DNA of 64,000 nucleotides from Acidobacteriota bacterium (GTDB lineage: Bacteria > Acidobacteriota > Terriglobia > Acidiferrales > UBA7541). The first letter of the stretch is position 1, and each line of letters opens with the position of its first letter. Location of the stretch: contig PMTV01000053.1 in assembly GCA_003167215.1 (NCBI GenBank), positions 230,472 to 294,471 on the forward strand, in the 5' to 3' direction. The notes beneath the pieces are model-generated. The model ran no database searches, was not told the DNA's origin, and worked only from the letters and a program-made list of their open reading frames with translations. A program made the translations under genes and the position numbers. Shown here piece after piece: positions 30,021 through 40,205 of the stretch.

Positions 30021-31193
30021 TTAATAATGATGAGCATGCGTTACCAAACCGATGACCGAGCCAATCAGCACGAGCCAGGCGGAGTTAAATCTAAACCTCA
30101 ACAGAACGAACAATGACGCAATGGCTAAAACCACGGTAACAACGTCCATGATGGATGCTCGACCGAGCTGCCAAGTCACCACTGCCATCAAGGCGAGAGA
30201 TGCGACGTTAACGCCATCAAGAATAGCGCCCGCAATCTTGGATTTTCGAATGCGTGGCACCAGCGGGCCGCTGACTGCTACCAAGATGAATGCAGGGACG
30301 AAGATACCTATGGTAGCGAGCACGGCACCTCGGATTCCTCCCAGGATGAACCCAATAAACGTAGCGGTGGTAAAAACCGGCCCTGGCGTAACTTGACCGA
30401 CAGCAACAGCATCTACGAGCTGGGCGTCCGTTAGCCAGCCTCGATTTGAAACTAAATCCGCACGCAGGAAAGCGAGCAGAACGTAGCCACTGCCGAAAAC
30501 GATTGCCCCGATCTTCAAGAAAATCAGAAATAGCGAACTTAGACTGAAGGTTGTTGCCGTCGCCAGGGCGGCGCTGCTAATCGTCAGAGACGGAAGCGCA
30601 GAGAGCGATAGACGCTGAGCTCTCAGATGAGGCAGGCACGCTAGTCCGCCGGCCAGCAAAAGCAAGAGAAGGGGATGCAAAGCGAAAACAGATAGCAGGA
30701 CAGAAAGCACCGCAACAAATCCAAGGTAAGTTGTCTTTATCGCGGTTCGTCCAAGACCCCAGAGCGCCTGAAGAATAACGGCGATGACGACCGGCTTGAC
30801 TCCGTAGAGAATCGCAGGAACCTCAGGGAGCTTTCCGAAATGCACGTACGCCCAGGCGAGCCCACCTACCATGCATGCTGCCGGAAGAATAAAACAGATT
30901 CCCGCTACAAGCAGCCCCGGCCAACCTCCAAGCAAATAGCCGATGTGAATTGCTAATTCGCTGGAACTCGGTCCTGGAATCAGGTTGCTTGCGCCAAGCA
31001 GGTCGAGAAACTTTTCGCGTGAAAGCCATTTGCGGCGGCGAACGAGTTCGTCCTCCATGATAGCGATGTGGGCCGCTGGGCCGCCGAAAGCTGTTGTGCC
31101 CAAGCGCAGAAAAAATCCAGCGAGTTCACGGAGTGAAACTTTATTTGCGGACGACACCGAATCCGCATTTAAGGGAACTTCAGCTTCAGCCAT
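30021..31193 (-). CDS. chrA: Chromate transporter, ChrA family
   Basis: LGTTAFGGPAAHIAIMEDELVRRRKWLSREKFLDLLGASNLIPGPSSSELAIHIGY, duplicated domain FLKIGAIVFGSGYVLLAFLRADLV. Confidence 0.95.
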   Translation of the reverse strand: MAEAEVPLNADSVSSANKVSLRELAGFFLRLGTTAFGGPAAHIAIMEDELVRRRKWLSREKFLDLLGASNLIPGPSSSELAIHIGYLLGGWPGLLVAGICFILPAACMVGGLAWAYVHFGKLPEVPAILYGVKPVVIAVILQALWGLGRTAIKTTYLGFVAVLSVLLSVFALHPLLLLLLAGGLACLPHLRAQRLSLSALPSLTISSAALATATTFSLSSLFLIFLKIGAIVFGSGYVLLAFLRADLVSNRGWLTDAQLVDAVAVGQVTPGPVFTTATFIGFILGGIRGAVLATIGIFVPAFILVAVSGPLVPRIRKSKIAGAILDGVNVASLALMAVVTWQLGRASIMDVVTVVLAIASLFVLLRFRFNSAWLVLIGSVIGLVTHAHHY

Positions 31194-31240
31194 TCTTGTG
31201 GTCCGGTTTCAGAGCCGGCTCCGGTTGGTTCTTTGGTCTC

Positions 31241-31410
31241 CTAGACATAATCGAACAGTGTCATGAAACCAAGTCCATGTGAAGTTGCTGGTGGCAATGG
31301 AACAACGTTAGCCCGGGATTGTCAGCGACAAAATCCACTTCGGCTTCCTGGTAGCCTCCCAGCATGAAGACATCTTTTAACACAAGGCATCCGGTGAGTG
31401 GCGGCGGTGT
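31241..31410 (-). pseudogene. Remnant of a multicopper oxidase C-terminus with a 1-nt frameshift
   Basis: LKDVFMLGGYQEAEVDFVADNPGLTLFHCHQQLHMD, then frame loss; adding one T gives FGFMTLFDYV-stop (TAG complement at 31241-31243). Confidence 0.8.
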
Positions 31411-31495
31411 AGAGAGCTGCTTGTCGTGATTTCCACTTGTTATTTCGCCTAAATTTTCCTCGAGGAGGAGCTGCAAATCACCGCTCGACTGCACG

Positions 31496-32356
31496 TCAAT
31501 GAAATCCGTTCTTGAGTGGTTGCCCTGAAAGCATCGCGTCTCCTGCGGTTGTCTTTTTCTCATCTTTTCCCCATGTCCAATAGAGGCCAAGATAAGCGTA
31601 GTTCTCCGTGAACCCAGCGATAGAGTGCCCGTACGCGAAAAGGAATTGAAGACCGGGATATTTAAAGTGGTAATAGCCGCCCGCATCAATCAGAGTCGAA
31701 GATCGTATTTGAGGAGTAGCGAAACCTTCGCGCGCGTGGGAGAAGACCTCCACTCCCAATTCCAGCTTTTTGTTGACTTCCCGCTTGACGAGAAATCCGC
31801 CGTATAGAAAATTGCGATACTGAACTTGTGGGACGATTGTGTATCCCATGCCACCGTCAAAGGTCCAGGGGCCTTCGTCTTTCTCCACCCAAAGAGGAAG
31901 TTTGTACCAAACTTTTCCAACGCCAAGTCCTCGCGCGAAATTTCCGGTGGGAATCTCGAACATTGTGAAGGTACCGATCTGCGGACGGTACTTTGTTTGC
32001 TTTATGAAGCCGAACTTCACACCCAGCTCCATGTCGGTGAGGCCATACGCGCTGGAACCTATTCCGCCGGGAGCATAGATAGGGTTATTCGTCGGGAACG
32101 CTCCGCCGAAAGGCAAAATCGCGTGGAGCTGGATTCTGGGAAGCGCGCCCCAATTGAACTCAAATGCGGGGCCGATAGGGTCGTATTCAGCCGGAGTTCC
32201 ATCCACGCCGCCGAAAATATAAGCCTCGTAATGCCCTCGGTCTACCGGCGTCGGATCGTCAGTCTGAAATGGAGGCCCTTGCGCCCACAGCGTGGGAACG
32301 GCCAGCATAAAGAGGAGGAACAGCGTTAGTTTTGAGCAATCGCTGATGACCGTCAT
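31496..32356 (-). CDS. Exported outer-membrane-like protein of unknown function
   Basis: 286 aa; signal peptide, PFQTDDPTPVDRGHYEAYIF, aromatic-rich alternating strands suggest a beta-barrel. Confidence 0.75.
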   Translation of the reverse strand: MTVISDCSKLTLFLLFMLAVPTLWAQGPPFQTDDPTPVDRGHYEAYIFGGVDGTPAEYDPIGPAFEFNWGALPRIQLHAILPFGGAFPTNNPIYAPGGIGSSAYGLTDMELGVKFGFIKQTKYRPQIGTFTMFEIPTGNFARGLGVGKVWYKLPLWVEKDEGPWTFDGGMGYTIVPQVQYRNFLYGGFLVKREVNKKLELGVEVFSHAREGFATPQIRSSTLIDAGGYYHFKYPGLQFLFAYGHSIAGFTENYAYLGLYWTWGKDEKKTTAGDAMLSGQPLKNGFH

Positions 32357-32485
32357 CGACTCTCTTGCTCTCCCACAAAGATCATGATGTACCCTCTGAA
32401 GGGCCCGACCGGCCCATGACCGCTCATTGGGGCGTTCCCGATCCGACAGCGATCACACGAGGAATCATGCGAAGGAAGGAGTTTC

Positions 32486-32947
32486 TCATTGAGATCTTCT
32501 TAAATCGCGGTTGGGCCCTCGGCGCGCGTCGAGCGACCACGCGCCGCCGCCCACTGAAATCAAGAAGAGCAGTGAGCATAACATCGCGAAATCGACGCGG
32601 GCATCGCTCACCATATACCAGAAGCCCTGATTGGCCCGAAATAGTTCGGGAATCTTTGTCGTCGCGATTGCGGTTGTGATCACAAACAGGGGCGGAACCG
32701 CAGCTGCTCGCGTCCAGAGCCCAAGCAGTACCAGCAAGCCGCACGCAATCTCGAAAGTTCCCACAAAATGCGCTGTGAAATAGGGGTGTGAAAACCCAAT
32801 CCTAGTGAAGCGGACGACACCCATATTGGGATCGATGTACTTCAGAATGCCCTGCGTAAAAAAGATCAGCCCCACAGCCAGCCGAACGAGCACGATGGTG
32901 GCAGGGGCAGTCGTCGGCTTGAAGAAGAACCGGACGAGCGAGTTCAT
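32486..32947 (-). CDS. DoxX family membrane protein
   Basis: LVRLAVGLIFFTQGILKYIDP, FVGTFEIACGLLVLLGLWTRAAAVPPLFVI. Confidence 0.9.
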   Translation of the reverse strand: MNSLVRFFFKPTTAPATIVLVRLAVGLIFFTQGILKYIDPNMGVVRFTRIGFSHPYFTAHFVGTFEIACGLLVLLGLWTRAAAVPPLFVITTAIATTKIPELFRANQGFWYMVSDARVDFAMLCSLLFLISVGGGAWSLDARRGPNRDLRRSQ

Positions 32948-33129
32948 TTGTGTTGATCATCCTTTTCCGAACGGAGCCGCCCGTTCACACCGGGAGCCAA
33001 CATAATCCCCATTATGCGCTTGCGGCGGCACGGCGAGGAATGCATAAATTCTATCGCGCCGCGTTAGCGGATTGACTTGTCGCCTGCGAGTTTGTAGGGG
33101 AGCGAGTTACCGGCCTTTTTGGAGCGCAA

Positions 33130-33330
33130 ATGGTTCACTCGCTACTCGGGTTTTTAGTTCACAACTCGGGGCCTCAATTCAGTTTTTCTGGTGGCGCTGC
33201 TACTGAATTTATCCTGGTCCGCTGGCTTCATTTCGTAGCTGGCATCATTTGGATCGGGCTGCAACTCGATGCGTCCGTACGGGCTAAAATCTATCCGGCG
33301 CTAATGCCTCGCGCCATGGGGTGGTTCGCT
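33130..33330 (+). pseudogene. Deleted remnant of a PuuD/urate-hydroxylase-like membrane protein N-terminus
   Basis: EFILVRWLHFVAGIIWIGL followed directly by LDASVRAKIYPALMPRAMGWF, then unrelated sequence; the linking segment expected in the family is absent. Confidence 0.55.
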
Positions 33331-33352
33331 ACGCGTCAGAGACCCCAACATG

Positions 33353-33811
33353 CTATCTGGTTGATGCCGGCACAGACTTCAGGTAGGCGATTATGGCGAC
33401 GGCGTCCTCGTGATTGAGGTGATAGATGTGCATGGGGGGACGGATGACTTCGCCGTTTGGGCCTCGGCCGTTTTCGAGGATTGCCTCGCCGTCGGAATCG
33501 GTGTAAGCGGCAAAGCCGGCTAGCGGAGGCGCTTGTTGGGCCCAATTGTGATCCGGATGGACGGGCACGATCCACACCGGGGCTCCTTGCAATGCGCGAG
33601 AGTTGTCGAGATTGCCTTGGGCGTCGCGAGGCGTGTGGCATTCCGAACATCTCGCGACTTCCTCAACCAGATATTTTCCGCGTTTCACCTGAGACTGGCC
33701 GGATGACGACGAGGAATTGGGCGCAGTCTGCTTGGAGGTTTGGGTCGAAGCGAAGACTGCCGCAGCGAACAAGACGAGCGCGAAGGCGCACAAACTAAAA
33801 GAAGTTTTCAT
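33353..33811 (-). CDS. Cytochrome c, exported
   Basis: Signal peptide; heme motif CSECH; PPMHIYHLNHEDAVAIIAYLKSVP. Confidence 0.9.
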   Translation of the reverse strand: MKTSFSLCAFALVLFAAAVFASTQTSKQTAPNSSSSSGQSQVKRGKYLVEEVARCSECHTPRDAQGNLDNSRALQGAPVWIVPVHPDHNWAQQAPPLAGFAAYTDSDGEAILENGRGPNGEVIRPPMHIYHLNHEDAVAIIAYLKSVPASTR

Positions 33812-33910
33812 TTGATTTTAGTAGCACACCTTTGCGGCACGCGTCCAGCAAATGATTGGGCGGCAATAATTGCGGGCTCCCTGAATCTAAATGTCTTTCG
33901 TGCGCGACAA

Positions 33911-34507
33911 TTACGGCAGGACAGAAAGCGCTTTGAAGATGCGATCACCGAAGGACGACCCAGACGCCGGCTGACCTTTCGGGTCCCGCACGTTGGACTC
34001 TACAAAAGGTCCGCCCTTGTCGAGGACCAAACGGTCGCCCCAGCCGATAAGACCGAACAGGCGAATCAGGTCCTGCGTGGGCTTCGAAATCGGAACGATG
34101 TAGGTGGGCAGCAAGGAATATTGGACGCGCTTGACCACGGTGGGCGCCAATCGCCGCATAGCGTTGTGCAATTCGCCGGGATTCTCGATGGGACATTCGA
34201 CCGCGTGAATCAGAAAGAAGCCGCGCTGGCGGAAGTCATTGAGAGAGCGCAGTTCGTCGATCTGCGAACTCACGGGGCCGCTGCATTTCACCAATTCTTC
34301 AAAATAGACGCGAGCGGCCACCGAACGAGTGGAGTGATCCGGGGCGGGGCGATAAAAATAATCGCCATCCAGCGCGGGCGGAGCGGCATTTAACAGCAGC
34401 GTTTTGATCTGAATGGGACGAAAGCGCGCGGCGAGGTCGAGCCGCTCTTTGCGGCGGAGAACATGCGCATCGTCAACGCGAGCCCCGCAACCTTCGCAAA
34501 TAGGCAT
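33911..34507 (-). CDS. Hypothetical protein
   Basis: About 198 aa from MPICEGCGARVDDAHVLRRKERLDLA; no domain recognised. Confidence 0.65.
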   Translation of the reverse strand: MPICEGCGARVDDAHVLRRKERLDLAARFRPIQIKTLLLNAAPPALDGDYFYRPAPDHSTRSVAARVYFEELVKCSGPVSSQIDELRSLNDFRQRGFFLIHAVECPIENPGELHNAMRRLAPTVVKRVQYSLLPTYIVPISKPTQDLIRLFGLIGWGDRLVLDKGGPFVESNVRDPKGQPASGSSFGDRIFKALSVLP

Positions 34508-34621
34508 CCGATACCTTTTCCTACGCCGTCGCCTGCTGGGGTCTAGCCGAAAGAGGATGCCATGCGTCCCGCAGCAGCGCAAGTGCGCGCCGTTCGCGCG
34601 CGGATAAGTACAAACCGCAAC

Positions 34622-34993
34622 TTACCGTTGGGGATCGATGAATTGATCGAAATAAATCCACAGGACGCGTCCTAACCGCGTTACGGTTGGAACGGCCGGA
34701 AGGAATATCAAAATCGCTACGACGCAGAGTTTTTCAAAAGACCAGTGCGTAAGGCTCCACAGGAGAGCCGCGATCGCGGTGGTGATCACCATTGCTAAAG
34801 CATAGTCCACGATCATGGCTCCCAGAAAATAGCCTTCTTCACGCTCAAACCAGAGACGGCAAACCGCGCATTGATCGTTCATTTTCGGAAAGCCGCGAAA
34901 AACGGAAGACGGATAAATTCTCCCCACGCGGCACCGCGGGCAAGTTTGCCGCAGCATGTCCAGCAGCACCGGAGCCTTGGCTTTATCGGACAT
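34622..34993 (-). CDS. DUF983 family protein
   Basis: TCPRCRVGRIYPSSVFRGFPKMNDQCAVCRLWFEREEGYFLGAMIVDY. Confidence 0.88.
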   Translation of the reverse strand: MSDKAKAPVLLDMLRQTCPRCRVGRIYPSSVFRGFPKMNDQCAVCRLWFEREEGYFLGAMIVDYALAMVITTAIAALLWSLTHWSFEKLCVVAILIFLPAVPTVTRLGRVLWIYFDQFIDPQR

Positions 34994-35026
34994 TCGCCAT
35001 TCACCTAGATTTGTTGCATTTTGCGA

Positions 35027-36196
35027 TCAGCGTGGCTTCTGCTGGGCGCGCGTCAGTGCTGAATTGTAAAGAGACGCGACCTCATGTGCGATTTTGTCGG
35101 GCTGAGAATGGTCGGAATCGAGATTAGTCAGCACGATGACGGTCAACCTGTCGTCCACATAGCGCGAGATTTGCGTGGTGAAACCCTGCCAAGCTCCCCC
35201 GTGCTCGATCAGCTTGTGGCCATTCACTTGGGTCACTCTCCATCCGAATCCGTAGGGGTATAGTTTTCCGGAGTTGAGTCTCACGGGCGACCACATCTGA
35301 TCCAGATTTGCTTTCTTTAGTAGTTTTTCGGTGTAAAGCGCGGCGTCCCACTTTGCCATGTCGACAATATTTGTATAAAGCGCGCCGTCTGCGGTGGTAT
35401 TCAGCGATGGCGAAACCCATTCCTGATTCTTGATTTCTCCCTTAACCAGGCGATAGCCGGAGGCGCGATTGGGAATAATGTCAGCCTCACTGATGATTCG
35501 CGTGGACGTCATTCCCAAAGGACGAAAGATTCGCTCCTGCAGCACGTCGCCATAAAACTGCCCGGTTACTCTATGTATGAGAATCCCCAGCAGGAGGTAG
35601 CCCGTGTTGCTATAGCTCGATTTTGAGCCCGGAGGAAAAGCGAGCGGCAGCGACGCGAATTTCTGAAAGAGTTCGGCCTCTGTGTAGTCCTTGCGGAGGT
35701 CGATGAAGGCGGCATCTTTTTTCGTGAGCGAATCGGACTCGTAATCGGGGATGCCCGAGGTATGGGTCAGGAGATTACGCACGGTGATGGTGTTCCACGC
35801 CGCGGGCGCACCGGCGAAGTATTTATCGATCGGGTCGTCGAGGCGGATCTTGCCGTCTTCGACCAGCATCATTATGGCCGTGGCAGTGAACTGTTTCCCC
35901 ACAGAGCCGGTCTGAAAAATTGTTTCCGGTTTCACCGGGACGTCAAGCTCGACGTTCGCCATGCCGTAACCCTGAGCCTTAATCATCTGCCCGTCGCGCA
36001 CGATGCCAAGCGCGAGACCCGGAATTTTCTCAGCGCGCATTTCGGCAGCGATGTAGGCGTCAACTTTCCCTGTGATTTCGGCAGCGTTCGCCGCCGGCGT
36101 TTGATTCCGCGAAGCAAGCGGCGCCGCAATCGCGACGACGGCGAAGATGCCTACCAGTGAGCACGACGCCACCTTGATTCCGATTGCAGCTTTCAA
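35027..36196 (-). CDS. Serine hydrolase, class C beta-lactamase family
   Basis: SxxK in [23 protein letters not shown]. Confidence 0.92.
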   Translation of the reverse strand: MKAAIGIKVASCSLVGIFAVVAIAAPLASRNQTPAANAAEITGKVDAYIAAEMRAEKIPGLALGIVRDGQMIKAQGYGMANVELDVPVKPETIFQTGSVGKQFTATAIMMLVEDGKIRLDDPIDKYFAGAPAAWNTITVRNLLTHTSGIPDYESDSLTKKDAAFIDLRKDYTEAELFQKFASLPLAFPPGSKSSYSNTGYLLLGILIHRVTGQFYGDVLQERIFRPLGMTSTRIISEADIIPNRASGYRLVKGEIKNQEWVSPSLNTTADGALYTNIVDMAKWDAALYTEKLLKKANLDQMWSPVRLNSGKLYPYGFGWRVTQVNGHKLIEHGGAWQGFTTQISRYVDDRLTVIVLTNLDSDHSQPDKIAHEVASLYNSALTRAQQKPR

Positions 36197-36222
36197 TTTT
36201 GTTTTGCTCCTTAAAACAGGCG

Positions 36223-37635
36223 CTACGGCGCGGATTGAATGGGCAGTCCAAACGGTGCGAGGGCTTCGCGGACTACGCTAGTTTCGCCGACGGCTACTAT
36301 CGCGGCGCGAGATGCCGGAAAATATTTCCTAGCTGCGGAGTCCACGTCGTCGGCTGTGGTCGCCGCGACCTTCTTTCCGTAGATGCCGATTTCTTCCGGA
36401 GGCAGACTTTTCACCCAAAGAGCGGCCAGTGCGCCTGCGACAGAAGCCCGGCTTTGCAGGCTAATGGCTTGGATACCGACAAGGAAGCGCTTGGCTTGAC
36501 TGAGCTCATCGGGCGTGGGGCTGGTGGTGACGAGGCGATTGAGCTCGTAGGTGATTTCGTTAACGGTAGCAGCAGTGACCGCGTTGCGAATGTCGGCGTG
36601 ACTTACGACAGCGCCAGCGGCACGATAAGTATTCACAGATGTGTGGGGCGAATAGGTGTAACCCTTTTCCTCGCGAATATTCGACGTGAGGCGCGAGCCA
36701 AAAGTGCCGCCGTAAATGGCATTGGCAACCACGGCGGATTCGAAATCCGGATCGCCGCGCAAGGGACCCGGGGCGGCAAACTCGATGGTTGTTTGGACCG
36801 AGCCGGGGCGTTCGACGACGAATACAGCGTGAGGCGGATCGGGAGTGAAACGCGGAGTCTCGGCGATGGGAGATTCCGCCGGGGACTTCCAGGCTCCGAA
36901 ATTCGATTTGACCAGCTCGAGCATTTTCTCATTCTGAAAATCACCGACGGCGATGAAGACCGCCTGGTCCGGGCGAAAGCGCTGCGCGTATATCTTGCGT
37001 AAATCGGCGGAAGTGGACGCAGCGATGGATTCCTTCGTGGGAGAAATGACGTGATAGGGATTTTTCCCGAAGAGAACGTTGGCCACGGCGCGAGAGGCGA
37101 GAAAGCCGGGATCAGCTTCCTGCTGTTGGAGACTGTCCGCAAGATTGCTCTTGGCAAGCGCGACTTCGTCGTCCGGAAATGATGCGTTCTGGAGAATGTC
37201 CGCGAGCACAGCCATAGCAGGCTCGGCTTTGGCCGCGAGAACCGTGGTGGAAACTTCTATGGAATCTTTTTCGGCATTGGCGCTGAGGTCACCGCCGGCG
37301 CCCTGAAAATCTTCGGCAATCTTCTTTGCATTTCGCGACTTGGTTCCCTGGTCGATGGTATTGGAGAGCAATTCAGAAATTCCAGGGCGATCGGTTGGGT
37401 CGGCGGCAAGACCTCCGCGCACCGAAACACTGTAAGACAGCGTCGGGAAACCGGGTTTGGAGACGAGCCATACGGTGAGGCCGTTATCGAGCTTGGCGAT
37501 TTTTACGGAAGGAGCTTGCAGCGGCTTTTCCGGCCCGTAAGGGGGGAGATCTTTCGGCAACGGCGTCTGCTGTTTCTGCGCGAAGGCACACGACCCGAAC
37601 AACATTACGATGCCAACCAGTTTCAGGAATCTCAC
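36223..37635 (-). CDS. M16 family peptidase subunit lacking HxxEH
   Basis: [64 protein letters not shown]. Confidence 0.92.
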   Translation of the reverse strand: MRFLKLVGIVMLFGSCAFAQKQQTPLPKDLPPYGPEKPLQAPSVKIAKLDNGLTVWLVSKPGFPTLSYSVSVRGGLAADPTDRPGISELLSNTIDQGTKSRNAKKIAEDFQGAGGDLSANAEKDSIEVSTTVLAAKAEPAMAVLADILQNASFPDDEVALAKSNLADSLQQQEADPGFLASRAVANVLFGKNPYHVISPTKESIAASTSADLRKIYAQRFRPDQAVFIAVGDFQNEKMLELVKSNFGAWKSPAESPIAETPRFTPDPPHAVFVVERPGSVQTTIEFAAPGPLRGDPDFESAVVANAIYGGTFGSRLTSNIREEKGYTYSPHTSVNTYRAAGAVVSHADIRNAVTAATVNEITYELNRLVTTSPTPDELSQAKRFLVGIQAISLQSRASVAGALAALWVKSLPPEEIGIYGKKVAATTADDVDSAARKYFPASRAAIVAVGETSVVREALAPFGLPIQSAP

Positions 37636-39014
37636 TGTGCGCCTCCGGGCTTTCCCGCGCCGGGATTGGCGGGCGCAGGAACTCGATTGATAATCGTACG
37701 GTTCGTGCTGACGAGGTACTTGGTTGCAAAGGCGCGCACTTGATCGGGCGTAACTTTCGCGAGGTCGCTAGGAGCGGTGAAGACGCTATCGAAACTCCCG
37801 GTAAAGAGAACCGCGTGAGAGAGGGCGGATGCGCGGTTTATGGGAATTTCAAGCTGGGCGTATAGATCCGCGCGCATCTTTGCGACGATGCGATCCAATT
37901 CATCCTGGCTGGGGCCTTTAGCGGCAAGGTCTTTGACGGTGGCATCGTAGGCAGCGAGGACCTGGTCTTCGGTTACGTTTGGCGGATAGACGATGAAGGA
38001 GGTCATGAGCGTGGGACCGTTATATTCAAATGGATTGCCGAGCGGCCAGTTCAGGCCGCCGTTCACGGAAAGCGCAACCTTTTTGTCTTTCACCAAAACT
38101 TGGTAGAGGAGCGACGCTCGGCCGTTGTGGAGAAGTTCGCCGGTGACGGCGCCGGCCAGGGCATCCGGTGAACGTGCCGGAGGCATGCGATAACCGATCG
38201 CGAGGGCCGGAACTCTGGCGAGTTTATCGGTCTCTGTTTCGCGGCGTTCGGCGGTTTGAGGCTTCTCTTCCACGTTCGGGCGCGGAGGGGTGGAACGCGA
38301 GGGAATTCCGGCAAAATATTTTTCTACCTTTTCAAAGACTTCGCTGGGCGTGAAATCGCCGACGATGGCCAGCACGGCATTATTCGGCGCGTAGTATTGT
38401 TCGTAAAACTTCTGAACGTCTTCAATTTTGGCGGAGTCGAGATCTTTGAAATCGCCGTAAAAATTGTGCGCGTTGGGATAGGTGTCGAAGGCTTTTCCGG
38501 GAAGGTCGATGGCGAAGAAAAGGCCATAGGGCTGATTCATCACGTTTACGCGAACTTCCTCTTCCACCACGTTTCGCTGATTTTCGAGATTCTTGGGCGA
38601 AAAATCGAGCGTCTTCATGCGGTCGGCTTCGAGCCAGAGCAATGCATCCAGAGCAGGCAGAGGAGCGGTCTCAATGTATTCGGTAAAATCGTAGCGCGTA
38701 TCGCCGTTGAGAGCGCCGCCGCCGCTTTCAGTTACGCGGTCAAAGATGCCCTTGGGCGCGACCGGCGTGCCTTCGAACATCATGTGCTCGAAGAGATGCG
38801 CGAAACCTGTCCGGCCTTCCGGCTCGAGGCGAAATCCGATGCCGTAGCTGACGCAAATTCCGAAAGTAGGCGCGGAATGATCTTCGGAAACCACCACGGT
38901 CAAGCCGTTCGGCAGCTTTTTCATCGTAGTGGCCGCTTTCCACTCCTGAGCCTGCGCGGGAAGCGTCACGAGCAATACGGCACACAACGCGAACAAGAGA
39001 AACGAACGTTTCAT
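37632..39014 (-). CDS. M16 family zinc peptidase
   Basis: HLFEHMMFEGTPV zinc motif; start at MKRSFLLFAL; 4-nt overlap with the partner subunit. Confidence 0.93.
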   Translation of the reverse strand: MKRSFLLFALCAVLLVTLPAQAQEWKAATTMKKLPNGLTVVVSEDHSAPTFGICVSYGIGFRLEPEGRTGFAHLFEHMMFEGTPVAPKGIFDRVTESGGGALNGDTRYDFTEYIETAPLPALDALLWLEADRMKTLDFSPKNLENQRNVVEEEVRVNVMNQPYGLFFAIDLPGKAFDTYPNAHNFYGDFKDLDSAKIEDVQKFYEQYYAPNNAVLAIVGDFTPSEVFEKVEKYFAGIPSRSTPPRPNVEEKPQTAERRETETDKLARVPALAIGYRMPPARSPDALAGAVTGELLHNGRASLLYQVLVKDKKVALSVNGGLNWPLGNPFEYNGPTLMTSFIVYPPNVTEDQVLAAYDATVKDLAAKGPSQDELDRIVAKMRADLYAQLEIPINRASALSHAVLFTGSFDSVFTAPSDLAKVTPDQVRAFATKYLVSTNRTIINRVPAPANPGAGKPGGAQ

Positions 39015-39286
39015 AATCTTTGCCTTTCCTTTTTTGAGACGCCGCAGTAGCGGTGGGTTCGCGATAAACTGCGAAGTTGAAGGGTATAGCACATTGCGCC
39101 GCGAAATTCGAGGGTGCTGGTGGAAGCAAAGTCTCGGAGAGCCTTTCCAAATCGGGAAACGCACATTTGCGCCAGGCGAGCGCCTGCAAAAGCTTTCATT
39201 GCGGGCACGGACTTAGAATGATTAGAATCCGTCGCCGGCCCGGTAGGGAATGTACGGACGGGTGTCGAGATGCTCGTGAGAAAACA

Positions 39287-40186
39287 ATGATGCGATTCAA
39301 CGTGAGTTTAGTTCGAAGGATCTTGCAGCGAGCGCTTTTATTCTTCGTGATTGCGCCGACGCCCCTGCTGGCGCAAGCACCGCTGGGAGTTAAATGGGAG
39401 GAACTGACGGCTGCCGACTTTGCGAACGCCATCCAACAATCGGAAGGGACGTGCATTCTGCCCATTGGAATTCTTGAGAAGCACGGACCGCATTTGCCGC
39501 TCGGCACCGATTTGATCAACGTGAGATACGTTTCCGTGAGCGCAGCGAGGCAGGAATATGCTGTCGTCTTCCCGGAATATTATTTCGGACAGATTTTTGA
39601 AGCGAAGCACGAGCCTGGCACAATCGCTTACAGCGCGAAGATGCAAATGGAACTCTTGCAGGAAACAACGGATGAGATGGCGCGAAACGGCTGCAAGAAA
39701 ATCGTGATCGCCAACGGCCACGGCGGCAATGAGAATCTGCTTCCGTACTTTGCCCAAACGCAACTTGCCTCGCCGCATGATTACGTGGTTTACATCATGC
39801 CGCTCCCGGAACATTTGGACCAACCGGGGAGGCCGTCCGTGAAGGACCCTGCCGACATGCATGCGGGGGAAACGGAAACGTCGCATGTGATGGTTTCGCG
39901 GCCGGATTTAGTTCACATGGATCGAGCAAAAGATGAATCCGGTGCGGACCAGAAACGGCTGAACTTGCCAGACACGCTATACACGGCGATTTGGTGGTAT
40001 GCGCGTTTTCCAAATCACTATTCGGGAGAGGGCGCAGCCGCGACGAAAGAGCTTGGCGAGTTCGACATGAAGGAATGGACGAACGAGCTCGTGACGGCGC
40101 TACGCGCAGTGAAGGCGGATAGCGAGAGTCTGAAGCTGCAGAATGAATTTTTCGAGAAAGCGCGGCATCCGCTTGAGACTAAGTAG
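39287..40186 (+). CDS. Creatininase family protein, exported
   Basis: TCILPIGILEKHGPHLPLGTD, IVIANGHGGNENLLPYF, DMHAGETETSHVM. Confidence 0.9.
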   Translation: MMRFNVSLVRRILQRALLFFVIAPTPLLAQAPLGVKWEELTAADFANAIQQSEGTCILPIGILEKHGPHLPLGTDLINVRYVSVSAARQEYAVVFPEYYFGQIFEAKHEPGTIAYSAKMQMELLQETTDEMARNGCKKIVIANGHGGNENLLPYFAQTQLASPHDYVVYIMPLPEHLDQPGRPSVKDPADMHAGETETSHVMVSRPDLVHMDRAKDESGADQKRLNLPDTLYTAIWWYARFPNHYSGEGAAATKELGEFDMKEWTNELVTALRAVKADSESLKLQNEFFEKARHPLETK

Positions 40187-40205
40187 CGATGCACCGCGGC
40201 GAACG

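Noticed and set aside
29839-30024. 61-aa plus-strand ORF near the end of chrA
   Set aside because: No recognisable family, start not supported by RBS, overlaps the chrA 3' end.
36223-39014. M16 subunit without HxxEH considered as an inactivated gene
   Set aside because: Paired active/inactive M16 subunits are a well-known heterodimer arrangement.
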